Of a DNA stretch of 61,274 nucleotides, positions 46,387 to 54,103 are shown one piece after another (position 1 is the first letter of the stretch; every line of letters begins with the position of its first letter). The position numbers and the translations under genes are program-made. The stretch spans positions 220 to 61,493 of the forward strand of contig CAJTPH010000026.1 of NCBI GenBank assembly GCA_910578215.1. The letters run 5' to 3'. The notes beneath the pieces were generated by a model, which did not search any database, had not been told where the DNA came from, and saw nothing but the letters and a program-made list of their open reading frames with translations. This DNA is from an uncultured Acetatifactor sp. (lineage in GTDB: Bacteria; Bacillota; Clostridia; Lachnospirales; Lachnospiraceae).

Positions 46387-46392
46387 AGGAAA

Positions 46393-46432
46393 TGAATCAT
46401 ACAGGTTCCCACAAAATAAAAAATGTGTTGGG
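46393..46432 (+). pseudogene. Fragment of trpB coding sequence
   Basis: Forty bases matching trpB positions 49622-49661 with five or so changes. They still translate as NHTGSHKIKNVLG, the PLP-lysine region of TrpB (intact copy NHTGSHKINNVLG). It is joined directly to the end of the T-box relic, with about 309 bases of trpB leader and 5' coding sequence deleted between. The frame then runs to a stop at about 46449. This shows that a second T-box-trpB copy once stood here. Confidence 0.85.
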
Positions 46433-46528
46433 GTGGAGGGAAGAATTGTAGCAGGCATGTTTTTTTTAAAGAGTTTTATGAATTGACGCACAATAATTTG
46501 ATTTTTGCTTTTTTGTGAGTATATTTAC

Positions 46529-46557
46529 TTGACAAATTGATTTGATTATTGTAATAT
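46529..46557 (+). promoter_or_regulatory. SigA-type promoter of the protease-like gene
   Basis: TTGACA (46529-46534), 17 bases, TAATAT (46552-46557). Consensus -35. It gives a leader of about 90 bases. Confidence 0.78.
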
Positions 46558-46654
46558 CTTATTATAGAAGACAGAAAAATCGTGGATGGAATTAATAAAA
46601 TGTAACGATAATATTAAGATTGCGGAGAAAATTTAAATGAAGGAGGAATATTAA

Positions 46655-47770
46655 ATGAGAAGGAAATTAATGTTGGGAATGTTATCTATGACATGTTTTT
46701 TGGCGGTAATGTTATCAGAATTACAGGTAAAAGCAGGAACAAATATTTTATATCAAGAAGACTATATAGCGCTTCATAAAGCCAATATTAATCGGTTTAT
46801 TGATAATAGTTGTAATGAAATAAATGTAAAGTTGCTGCAAGATCTGCATGGAAATGTTTTTCAGGTGGTGGAAACAGGAGATAAGGGATATTATATATTT
46901 GATGAGGTATCTGGCAGGTACCTTGAACAGGCTCCGGAATCGCCGTCGCCTTATCTTGGGCTTGATGAAAATTTGTATTATTTCGGACCGATGAACTATT
47001 ATCAGGAAATAGGCGGCGTTTTCAAGCATACTATTTTGACAGAAGAAATATCAACTGAGATAGCGGACAGTATTCAAGAGGACTTCAGCAATAAAATAGG
47101 GGTAGTAAGGGAAGATACTGACTTGGAGGGGTTAACTGCTTTTACGCAGAAAAACATAACAAAAAAAATGCTGGAAAAAACCTATAACGAAACACAGGCA
47201 AATTATAAAAATATTTATGTACCAAATTATACATATATTAAAAATGCAATATATCCTCTGAATACTGATGGCACATGTGGCTATACGGCAGCGTGTATAG
47301 TGTTAAATTATTGGAATAAATCAGGTTATTATATGATTGATAACAAATTTCTGGATGAGAACGGAGATTTAAAAATTGAAAGGGAGAGTGAAGATATCTT
47401 TACGCTTCAGGATCAATTGCTTGAATATGGGAAGACTAATAATTCCACAGGAATGAAGATTTCTAATGTGGTAAACAAGTACTGTGATGAGTATGGAATT
47501 GATGCAACTGCAAATTACCATTTATTAGCTAATTCTGTTTATGAAGAAATGGAAGCAGGACATCCTGTGATTATTTTTGGAAATTTTGATAATGTATCTT
47601 CTCCAGAACAGGAGAGGATAAATCATGCAATGACGTTTTATGGGGAACATATTGTTGGAGATTCTTCTACTGTCACTTATATGATAGTTCATTATGGATG
47701 GCCTGGTTATGAAGAAATAATAGTCACTTCAGGGCTTTTGGGGTCCAGCACAGTGATTGTCCCTAACTGA
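46655..47770 (+). CDS. Secreted C39/C10-like cysteine protease homologue
   Basis: 371 residues, markedly AT-rich compared with both sides. A signal peptide is seen at 1-27 (charged RRKL, hydrophobic core, VKAG). A pro-region-like part runs to about 190, then a papain-fold domain: DGTCGYTAACIVLNYW with Cys208 as nucleophile, NHAMTFYG with H324 as general base, and HYGWPGYEE. The CGY-TA form resembles the streptopain/C39-like groups. It may be an active exported protease. ATG 46655 has AAGGAGGA. Two small membrane proteins follow immediately, as inhibitors follow some secreted proteases. Probable horizontal acquisition. Confidence 0.78.
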   Translation: MRRKLMLGMLSMTCFLAVMLSELQVKAGTNILYQEDYIALHKANINRFIDNSCNEINVKLLQDLHGNVFQVVETGDKGYYIFDEVSGRYLEQAPESPSPYLGLDENLYYFGPMNYYQEIGGVFKHTILTEEISTEIADSIQEDFSNKIGVVREDTDLEGLTAFTQKNITKKMLEKTYNETQANYKNIYVPNYTYIKNAIYPLNTDGTCGYTAACIVLNYWNKSGYYMIDNKFLDENGDLKIERESEDIFTLQDQLLEYGKTNNSTGMKISNVVNKYCDEYGIDATANYHLLANSVYEEMEAGHPVIIFGNFDNVSSPEQERINHAMTFYGEHIVGDSSTVTYMIVHYGWPGYEEIIVTSGLLGSSTVIVPN

Positions 47771-47786
47771 TTTGGAGGGAACCTCT

Positions 47787-48302
47787 ATGCGAAAATGGCT
47801 CATCGGTCTTTTATGTATCGGCGTGTTGGCGGGGTGGATATTGTATAGCAGGCATGGAGACGGCCCGGACAGTCATATGGAATTTCCCTTTGAGGCGTCA
47901 GAGATTGAAGGTATGACATTGTATTGTGTGGGAGCGTATTATCCCGCCAGGGATATACCAAATGTACTGAGTCAAAGCGATCATATAGATGTGTCGGACA
48001 CCAGGCACGGGGCGAGAGATATCGGTGAGTATTACTATAAGAGATTTAAAACTGCCGAACTGAAAAAAATAAGTCAAAAAGAAGCGCAGGAGCTCGAAGC
48101 AAAATATTTTGGCTACGGACCTTATGCGGAGGTTGCCTTTCGGTTTGATCTGGTGGATGGAAAGTCATATGAGGTTGTTTTTACAGCCTATGGGATTCAA
48201 TCGGGGGTTTTCCGGCTGCCTGACGGAACCTTCTATATTTCCATGGGGGATTTTGCCGGCGTATGGACGAATCTATATGAGCGAATGGGGGAGCCTTTAT
48301 GA
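47787..48302 (+). CDS. Small membrane-anchored protein, copy 1
   Basis: 171 residues. An N-terminal hydrophobic anchor KWLIGLLCIGVLAGWILYS (about 3-21) is followed by an outer domain with the segments MEFPFEASEIEGMTLYC, YGPYAEVAFRFDL and SGVFRLPDGTFY. ATG 47787 is preceded by TTTGGAGGG and follows the protease stop by 16 bases. No known family. With its paralogue just downstream it could be an inhibitor or immunity partner of the protease (inference from position only). Confidence 0.75.
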   Translation: MRKWLIGLLCIGVLAGWILYSRHGDGPDSHMEFPFEASEIEGMTLYCVGAYYPARDIPNVLSQSDHIDVSDTRHGARDIGEYYYKRFKTAELKKISQKEAQELEAKYFGYGPYAEVAFRFDLVDGKSYEVVFTAYGIQSGVFRLPDGTFYISMGDFAGVWTNLYERMGEPL

Positions 48303-48815
48303 TAGAACGAAAATGGCTCATCGGTCTTTTGTGTATCGGCGGGGTGGATATTGTATAGCAGGCATGGAGACGGCCCGGACAGCCATATGGAATTTCCCTT
48401 TGAGGCGTCGGAGATTTCAGGCATGACATTGTATTGCCCGGGGACTTACAATGCGGACAGAGAAATATCGGATAGGGATGAAGCTCCCGGCCGGGAAACG
48501 GATGTGTATGCAGCCAGGTATCTGACAGATGAACATGTGATTCAATATTATTATGAAAGCCTCAGCACACTGCTTGTGAAAAAGTTAAATGAGCGGCATA
48601 TCCGGCAGATTGAATCCGAGTATTATGATTACGGCTACGGACCTTATGCGGAGGTTGCCTTTCGGTTTGAGTTAAAGGATGGAACGTCCTTTGATGTTAT
48701 TTTCAGTGCCTATGGGCACAAAACGGGGGTTTTCCGGCTGCCTGACGGGACAAGGTATTTTTCAAACGTAGATTATGCAAGCAGGTGGAAAAGTCTGTAT
48801 GAGAGATTGGAGTAA
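48299..48815 (+). pseudogene. Small membrane-anchored protein, copy 2, frameshifted
   Basis: Tandem duplicate of the preceding gene. The ATG at 48299 overlaps the previous stop. The first codons match copy 1 (RKWLIGLLCIG), but eight bases (GTGTTGGC) are missing relative to copy 1, between two GGCG words, so the frame hits TAG at 48356. The rest of the domain is open from 48351 (TTG) to 48815 and is well conserved at its end (GPYAEVAFRFELKDG, TGVFRLPDGTRYF). As it stands the product would lack the membrane anchor. Middle regions differ strongly from copy 1, so the duplication is not recent. Confidence 0.8.
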
Positions 48816-48838
48816 GGAATTAAAGATCAACGGCGGAA

Positions 48839-48862
48839 TTTTGCAAAAAAGCAAATTTTTTT
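48839..48862 (+). terminator. Possible terminator of the protease cassette
   Basis: A short stem TTTGC / GCAAA with an A6 loop, followed by seven T. Weak stem, good T-run. Confidence 0.5.
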
Positions 48863-48870
48863 AAAACCGG

Positions 48871-48899
48871 TTGACACTTTTTCAGAATAGGCGTATTAT
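48871..48899 (+). promoter_or_regulatory. SigA-type promoter of trpBA
   Basis: TTGACA (48871-48876), 17 bases, TATTAT (48894-48899). The start would be near 48906, the beginning of the T-box leader. Confidence 0.85.
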
Positions 48900-48905
48900 A
48901 TAAAG

Positions 48906-49303
48906 CACAATTTAATAGCGGAACAAACCGTAGATGTGGAGATAAAAACAGTTCGCAGCGTACAATATGCTTTGATGCGCAGGGTACGCCGCGTGGGCAC
49001 TTACAGAGAGACCGGATGCTGAGAAAGGTTAGAGAGCAGGCTGTTAAATGGACCACGGAGGGCGCAGGGAACGAGACGAGGTCTTCAGTATGCTGCGACG
49101 TAAGGCGCGCGTCAGACGCCATGGATATAATAGTACACATAGCGCTTCAAAAAGAATGCGCATCCGGCGTACATAGTATCCTGAAAGAGGGCACTTGGAA
49201 TTAAGTGAAGCAAGGTGGCACCGCGGGGAAAAACCATGATATATGATATTATGCCCGTCCTTGACAGAGAGCAGTTTCTGTCAGGGACGTTTTTTTGCGT
49301 TTC
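48906..49303 (+). promoter_or_regulatory. T-box riboswitch, tRNA-Trp, upstream of trpBA
   Basis: About 390-base leader. Stem I motifs include AGAGAG (49012-49017) and a specifier candidate UGG followed by A (49049-49052). The T-box GGTGGCACCGCGG lies at 49214-49226; its UGGC would pair with the GCCA end of tRNA-Trp, whose discriminator is G. The competing terminator is at 49257-49296. Uncharged tRNA-Trp would stabilise the antiterminator and turn on trpB and trpA. The specifier is inferred from position and from the downstream genes. Confidence 0.9.
49257..49296 (+). terminator. Regulated terminator of the Trp T-box
   Basis: The stem GTCCTTGACAGA (49257-49268) / TCTGTCAGGGAC (49277-49288), with one T-G pair, is followed by GTTTTTTT. 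Its left arm overlaps the part needed for the T-box antiterminator. Confidence 0.88.
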
Positions 49304-49389
49304 GGCGGAAGTCTCTCCCCGATAGAAAATCGGAATAAAAAATGTATGCCGCGGCCCGGGACGGGCAGGCCGGCAGGAACGGAGACGAT

Positions 49390-50574
49390 ATGGGCAAAGG
49401 ACGTTACGGAATACACGGAGGGCAGTATATTCCCGAGGCATTGATGAACGAGCTGAATAATCTGGAGGAGAGCTATGAGCATTACAAAAACGACCCTGCG
49501 TTTCGGCAGGAGCTGAACACTCTCTTGAACGAGTACGCCGGCAGGCCTTCCCGGCTGTATTATGCGGAGAAGATGACCAAGGAGCTGGGCGGGGCAAAAA
49601 TTTATTTAAAGCGGGAGGATCTGAACCATACGGGTTCCCACAAAATAAACAACGTGCTGGGTCAGGCGCTGCTTGCGAAAAAGATGGGCAAAACGAGGCT
49701 GATTGCGGAAACCGGAGCGGGTCAGCACGGCGTTGCCACCGCCACGGCGGCAGCGCTTTTCGGCATGGAGTGTGAAATTTTTATGGGAAAGGAGGACACG
49801 CAGCGACAGGCGCTGAATGTATATCGCATGGAGCTTCTGGGAGCAAAGGTACATCCGGTTACATCCGGGACGCAGACGCTTAAGGACGCGGTCAATGCGT
49901 GTATGCGTGAATGGACGTGCAGAGTGGAGGATACCATGTATGTTTTGGGGTCTGTCATGGGTCCTCATCCCTTCCCCATGATTGTGCGGGATTTCCAGAG
50001 CGTTATCGGCTGTGAAGCAAAGCGGCAGATTCTGGAAAAGGAGGGGCGGCTGCCTGCGGCGGTGGTTGCGTGCGTGGGCGGAGGCAGCAACTCCATGGGA
50101 ATGTTCTATGATTTTATTGAGGAGGAGGGAGTGGAGCTGATAGGCTGCGAGGCGGCGGGAAAGGGAGTGGATACGGCGTTTACGGCGGCAACCATCGCCA
50201 CCGGAAGCATAGGTATCTTTCACGGTATGAAGTCCTATTTCTGTCAGGACGAGTACGGCCAGATCGCGCCGGTGTATTCTATTTCCGCGGGGCTGGATTA
50301 TCCCGGCATCGGCCCGGAGCATGCCTATCTGCACGATACCGGCAGGGCCCGGTATGTGCCCGTCACTGACGACGAGGCGGTGGATGCCTTTGAATACCTT
50401 GCCAGGACAGAAGGCATCATCTGTGCAGTGGAAAGCGCCCACGCGGTGGCGCATGTGAGAAAGACCGCGGGGAATTACCGCCCGAACCAGAGCATTATCA
50501 TATGTCTCTCCGGACGGGGTGATAAGGATGTGGCGGCAATCGCCAGATACAGGGGGGTGGATATTCATGAATAA
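49390..50574 (+). CDS. trpB: Tryptophan synthase beta subunit
   Basis: PLP enzyme condensing indole with serine to tryptophan. 394 residues from ATG 49390 (GGAACGGAG upstream). PLP lysine K85 is in NHTGSHKINNVLG, the phosphate loop is GGGSNSMGMF, and the catalytic Glu lies in the AETGAGQHG segment. It is the classic TrpB1 type that partners TrpA. The gene overlaps trpA by 8 bases. The other trp genes are not in the window. A fragment of a second copy lies at 46393. Confidence 0.97.
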   Translation: MGKGRYGIHGGQYIPEALMNELNNLEESYEHYKNDPAFRQELNTLLNEYAGRPSRLYYAEKMTKELGGAKIYLKREDLNHTGSHKINNVLGQALLAKKMGKTRLIAETGAGQHGVATATAAALFGMECEIFMGKEDTQRQALNVYRMELLGAKVHPVTSGTQTLKDAVNACMREWTCRVEDTMYVLGSVMGPHPFPMIVRDFQSVIGCEAKRQILEKEGRLPAAVVACVGGGSNSMGMFYDFIEEEGVELIGCEAAGKGVDTAFTAATIATGSIGIFHGMKSYFCQDEYGQIAPVYSISAGLDYPGIGPEHAYLHDTGRARYVPVTDDEAVDAFEYLARTEGIICAVESAHAVAHVRKTAGNYRPNQSIIICLSGRGDKDVAAIARYRGVDIHE

Positions 50575-51388
50575 TCCAATGAAAGAAAGACTTTCCTTTG
50601 AAAAGGTGTTTGACGCACCGGACAAAAAAGCGTTTATTGCGTTTCTGACGGCGGGAGATCCCGGGCCGGACAGTACCGTAAGCTTTATTTTGGAGATGGA
50701 GAGGGCAGGCGCGGATATGATCGAGATCGGTATTCCGTTCTCCGATCCTACGGCGGAGGGAGCCGTGGTGCAGGAGGCAAACGTTCGCGCCCTCAAGGGC
50801 GGAATGACCACGGACGGAGTATTTGAGATTGTGCGCAGAGTACGTGAGAGCTCCCGTATTCCCCTTGTATTTGTGACCTATGCAAATCCGGTCTTTCACT
50901 ATGGCTATGAAAGGTTTTTTACAAGATGTGAGGAATTGGATGTGTCCGGGGTCGTCATACCCGATATGCCCTTTGAGGAAAAGCGGGAGCTGGAGGAGCC
51001 GGCAAAGAGGCACAGGGTGGCAGTGATCTCCGTGATCTCTCCTGCATCAGGGAGCAGGATCAGGATGATTTCCGGCGAAGCCGGAGGCTTTATCTATGTG
51101 GCGCCTTTTTCGGACCCCGCAGAAGTCCGCGGCAGCAGTGATAATGAAGAAAAGCATTTTATGGAATTGGAGACCGTGGTGCGGAGCATCAGGGAGTCCA
51201 CAGACGTGCCCTGTGCCATCGATTTTGGCATGGGCGCGCCCGGGCAGGCGGAGAAAATGGCGGCAATATCCGACGGAGCCATTGCGGGGAGCGCCGTCGT
51301 GAAGATTATTGCAGAGCATGGAACGGAATCGGCGCCGGAGCTGTACAGATATGTGAGGAAAATGAAGAATGCAATAGCCGGGCGGTAA
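50567..51388 (+). CDS. trpA: Tryptophan synthase alpha subunit
   Basis: Splits indole-3-glycerol phosphate into indole and glyceraldehyde 3-phosphate. 273 residues from ATG 50567, with GGGGGGTGG upstream. Catalytic Glu (E. coli E49) is E53 in MIEIGIPFSDP. The position of E. coli Asp60 is Glu64 here (PTAEG for PLADG), a conservative swap I believe is common in Clostridia. The phosphate site region GFIYVAPF and DFGMGAPGQ is present. It overlaps the end of trpB, so the two subunits are made in step. Confidence 0.95.
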   Translation: MNNPMKERLSFEKVFDAPDKKAFIAFLTAGDPGPDSTVSFILEMERAGADMIEIGIPFSDPTAEGAVVQEANVRALKGGMTTDGVFEIVRRVRESSRIPLVFVTYANPVFHYGYERFFTRCEELDVSGVVIPDMPFEEKRELEEPAKRHRVAVISVISPASGSRIRMISGEAGGFIYVAPFSDPAEVRGSSDNEEKHFMELETVVRSIRESTDVPCAIDFGMGAPGQAEKMAAISDGAIAGSAVVKIIAEHGTESAPELYRYVRKMKNAIAGR

Positions 51389-51450
51389 TGTTGGGTTTTT
51401 ATGGGATGTCCGGGCAAAAGACAACGTCCAGGCAAAAAATAAAAAATTTG

Positions 51451-51479
51451 TTGACAAATCATGGCACTATATGTATAAT
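51451..51479 (+). promoter_or_regulatory. SigA-type promoter of yceD-rpmF
   Basis: TTGACA (51451-51456), 17 bases, TATAAT (51474-51479): perfect consensus at both boxes. Confidence 0.9.
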
Positions 51480-51546
51480 GAATCAGTGTGTAAAAAATAA
51501 AACATGCTAGTGTGCCAATACATTAGTATTGTGCATGGGAGCCGCT

Positions 51547-52071
51547 ATGTTAGTGAATTTATCTGATGTGTTGACATCCGAAGGCAGACAGGAGAGAAAA
51601 GAGATTCCTCTGGAGATGACATGCTTCAAGAGCAGTCAGGGGAGCTTTGAAATTACGGAAAAAGAGCCTGTAAGCCTTTTGTTTACCAATATCGAGGCGG
51701 GAAAGGCCAGAATAGAGGGAAGCGTGAGCCTGACATTTCAGGTGAGCTGCGACAGGTGTCTGACAGAGATGCCCATGACTATGACCATCGATTTCGAGCA
51801 TTATGTGGTATCGCCCGAGACTGAGTCCGGGGCGGAGGATGCTGATGAAAACGGTTTCATGGATGGTTATCAGATGGATGTAGAGGCTTTAGTGTACGGA
51901 GAAATTCTGGTAAACTGGCCGTCAAAGATTTTGTGCAGGCAGGACTGCAGGGGAATCTGTCTTAAGTGCGGGCAGAATCTGAATCTGGCAGACTGCGGCT
52001 GCGATACTTTTGTACCTGACCCGCGTATGGCAGCGATACAGGATATTTTTAACGCAAGTAAGGAGGTGTAA
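51547..52071 (+). CDS. YceD/DUF177 family protein
   Basis: 174 residues. A family that precedes rpmF in most bacteria and is linked to 23S rRNA or ribosome assembly. Characteristic features are CDRCLTEMPMTMTIDFEHYVV and the C-terminal metal-like set CRQDCRGICLKCGQNLNLADCGC. ATG 51547 follows GGGAG; an earlier ATG at 51529 is possible. rpmF begins 2 bases after its stop. Confidence 0.93.
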   Translation: MLVNLSDVLTSEGRQERKEIPLEMTCFKSSQGSFEITEKEPVSLLFTNIEAGKARIEGSVSLTFQVSCDRCLTEMPMTMTIDFEHYVVSPETESGAEDADENGFMDGYQMDVEALVYGEILVNWPSKILCRQDCRGICLKCGQNLNLADCGCDTFVPDPRMAAIQDIFNASKEV

Positions 52072-52073
52072 CA

Positions 52074-52253
52074 ATGTCTATTTGCCCTAAGAATAAATCT
52101 TCCAAAAGCAGGAGAGATAAGAGGAGAGCTAACTGGAAAATGAATGCTCCCACACTGGTAAAGTGCAGCAAGTGCGGTGCGCTTATGGCGCCTCACAGAG
52201 TCTGCAAGGCTTGCGGTTCTTATAATAAGAAGCAGGTCGTAAGCGTTGACTAA
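52074..52253 (+). CDS. rpmF: 50S ribosomal protein L32
   Basis: 59 residues, starting MSICPKNKSSKSRRDKRRAN and ending in KKQVVSVD. A zinc ribbon is formed by C31-x2-C34 and C44-x2-C47, so this is the zinc-binding (C+) form. A textbook AAGGAGGTG lies 7 bases before ATG 52074. Confidence 0.98.
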   Translation: MSICPKNKSSKSRRDKRRANWKMNAPTLVKCSKCGALMAPHRVCKACGSYNKKQVVSVD

Positions 52254-52377
52254 AAGAAAGCACAGCTTTATTCCGGCGGATAAGGAGCCAGGCGCCGTGC
52301 ATGCACGGGTATAAGGCCAACAAAGTTGGCTTGGCGGATGCCGCGGGAGAATTTGATTTGGAAGAACGAATTCAAGG

Positions 52378-52414
52378 AAAAACTACTGGAATGCAAAAAG
52401 CCGGTAGTTTTTTT
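52378..52414 (+). terminator. Intrinsic terminator after rpmF
   Basis: AAACTAC-T-GG pairs with CC-G-GTAGTTT around an 11-base loop, followed by a run of seven T. The stretch 52254-52377 between rpmF and this hairpin holds a small GCCAACaaaGTTGGC hairpin and no gene. Confidence 0.88.
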
Positions 52415-52455
52415 GTTTGTAAATTTCCGGGAATTTTCTATTGAATAAAAAGTCC

Positions 52456-52484
52456 TTGATTTTTACAAGTCTATCTATTATAGT
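52456..52484 (+). promoter_or_regulatory. Promoter of plsX
   Basis: TTGATT (52456-52461), 17 bases, TATAGT (52479-52484). Confidence 0.65.
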
Positions 52485-52546
52485 AAAATAAGGTATGCGG
52501 GCGGCAGCGAAGCCCTGCAGGAAATGAATCACGGAAGGACAAATCA

Positions 52547-53557
52547 ATGGCTGAAATGGTAAAGGTAGCTGTAGACGCTATGGGCGGGGACAATGCCCCG
52601 GGCGAGACCGTCAAGGGCGCGGTGGAGGCCATCAACTCTGACAGGCGTGTAAAGGTATTTCTGGTGGGCAGGGAGCCGGTCATCAAAGAGGAATTAAAGA
52701 AGTATGATTATGATGAAGCACAGCTGGAAATCGTACATGCGGAGGAGGTCATTGAGACAGCGGAGCCGCCTGTGATGGCGATACGCAAAAAAAAGAATTC
52801 CTCCATTGTAAAATGTATGAATATGGTAAAGGACGGATCGTGCGATGCCATGGTTTCCGCAGGAAGCACCGGCGCGGTGCTTGTAGGCGGACAGGTCATT
52901 GTGGGACGCATAAGGGGCGTGGAGAGACCGCCGCTTGCGCCGTTGATACCCAACGCGAAAGGCGTCAGCCTCCTGCTCGACTGCGGCGCCAATGTGGACG
53001 CCAGAGCTTCCCAGCTGCTTCAGTTTGCCAAGATGGGCAGCATATATATGGAGAGAGTTATCGGAGTAAAGAATCCCCGGGTGGGGCTGGTCAATATCGG
53101 TGTGGAGGAGGAGAAGGGAAACGCTCTCACCAAGGAGACCTATCCGCTGCTTCAAAATTGCCCGGAGATTCATTTTATCGGCAATGTTGAGGCCAGAGAC
53201 ATTCCCGAGGGCGTGGCGGATGTGCTTGTGTGTGAAGCCTTTGCGGGAAACATCGTTCTGAAAATGCTTGAGGGCGTCAGCAGCGTGCTTGTGGGGAAGA
53301 TCAAGGAGGGCATGATGGGTTCCCTTAAAAGCAAGATCGGTGCCATGCTTGTGAAGCCGGCGCTGAAAAAAACCTTAAAGGGTTTCAGCACCGAGGAATA
53401 TGGAGGCGCGCCGCTGCTTGGCTTAAACGGCCTGGTGGTAAAAACCCACGGAAGCAGCAAGGCAATTGAGATCCGGCATTCCGTGCTCCAGTGTATTGCG
53501 TTTAAGGAGCAGAATATAAATGAGATAATAAAAGAACAGATCATTCTGGAAGATTAG
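52547..53557 (+). CDS. plsX: Phosphate acyltransferase PlsX
   Basis: Makes acyl-phosphate from acyl-ACP for phospholipid synthesis with PlsY. 336 residues. Conserved VAVDAMGGDNAPGETVKGAVEA at the start, then SAGSTGAVLVGG, LLDCGANVDARA, VGLVNIGVEEEKGN and YGGAPLLGLNGLVVKTHGSS. ATG 52547 follows GGAAGG. acpP follows 55 bases later, giving acyl donor carrier and enzyme together. Confidence 0.97.
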   Translation: MAEMVKVAVDAMGGDNAPGETVKGAVEAINSDRRVKVFLVGREPVIKEELKKYDYDEAQLEIVHAEEVIETAEPPVMAIRKKKNSSIVKCMNMVKDGSCDAMVSAGSTGAVLVGGQVIVGRIRGVERPPLAPLIPNAKGVSLLLDCGANVDARASQLLQFAKMGSIYMERVIGVKNPRVGLVNIGVEEEKGNALTKETYPLLQNCPEIHFIGNVEARDIPEGVADVLVCEAFAGNIVLKMLEGVSSVLVGKIKEGMMGSLKSKIGAMLVKPALKKTLKGFSTEEYGGAPLLGLNGLVVKTHGSSKAIEIRHSVLQCIAFKEQNINEIIKEQIILED

Positions 53558-53612
53558 TGGTAAGCAATTAAAAATAAAATAAACAGTAACATAATGAAAA
53601 GAGGGAAAACTT

Positions 53613-53843
53613 ATGGAATTTGAAAAGCTGAAAAAAGTGATTGCGGAAGTACTGAATGTTGATCCTGATGAGATTACCATGGACACTACCTTTCTGGATG
53701 ACCTGGGCGCTGACTCTCTGGATGTATTCCAGATTATTATGGGTATCGAGGAAGAATTTGACATAGAGATTCCTGCGGACAAGGCAGAAAAGATTACCAC
53801 TGTGGAAGAAGCGGTGGAGCTGATTAAGGGCGCATTAAACTGA
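53613..53843 (+). CDS. acpP: Acyl carrier protein
   Basis: 76 residues, acidic. The phosphopantetheine attachment Ser35 is in LGADSLDVFQI. Standard fatty-acid synthesis ACP. ATG 53613 follows AGAGGG. Confidence 0.97.
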   Translation: MEFEKLKKVIAEVLNVDPDEITMDTTFLDDLGADSLDVFQIIMGIEEEFDIEIPADKAEKITTVEEAVELIKGALN

Positions 53844-53903
53844 GGACGTATTTTATATTAATTGCTTAAGACGTGCTAAAGGGCAGAGGTATAGCTTCAT
53901 TTA

Positions 53904-53932
53904 GAGCAGTACGCATACCGTACTGCTCCTTT
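53904..53932 (+). terminator. Probable terminator after acpP
   Basis: A perfect 10-bp stem GAGCAGTACG / CGTACTGCTC with a 5-base loop, then CTTTGCG. Strong stem, poor T-run, so some read-through into rnc is likely. Confidence 0.65.
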
Positions 53933-53950
53933 GCGTTAAAGCTGAAAACA

Positions 53951-53980
53951 GGGCGTCGCAGAGCAGAGACGGAACTTTAA
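53951..53980 (+). repeat. 30-bp direct repeat in the rnc leader, copy 1
   Basis: Identical over 30 bases to 54061-54090. Its GGGCGTC (53951-53957) can pair with GACGCCC (53998-54004), and its GAGAC (53966-53970) with GTCTC (53985-53989), giving a two-part stem. Confidence 0.95.
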
Positions 53981-54060
53981 AACAGTCTCGAAACGAAGAC
54001 GCCCCTGGAAGGAATTTACAGATGTGGGAAACACAGATGGAAATTACTTCCCCCCGATGG

Positions 54061-54090
54061 GGGCGTCGCAGAGCAGAGACGGAACTTTAA
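54061..54090 (+). repeat. 30-bp direct repeat in the rnc leader, copy 2
   Basis: Perfect second copy, ending 2 bases before the GGGAGG of rnc. Its GGGGCGTC (54060-54067) can also pair with the single GACGCCCC at 53998-54005, in competition with copy 1. It also overlaps a CCCCC-GAT-GGGGG hairpin at 54051-54063. Confidence 0.95.
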
Positions 54091-54103
54091 TTGGGAGGAT
54101 AAA

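Noticed and set aside
46295..46486. Open frame of 63 codons across the T-box relic, and antisense frames at 46192-46491 and 49112-49597
   Set aside because: They are readings through the duplicated T-box; the shared antisense C-terminus simply reflects the DNA duplication.
53951..54090. Two 30-bp repeats considered as a minimal CRISPR
   Set aside because: Only two copies, an 80-base interval instead of a 30-40-base spacer, no cas genes, and a better fit to an mRNA leader.
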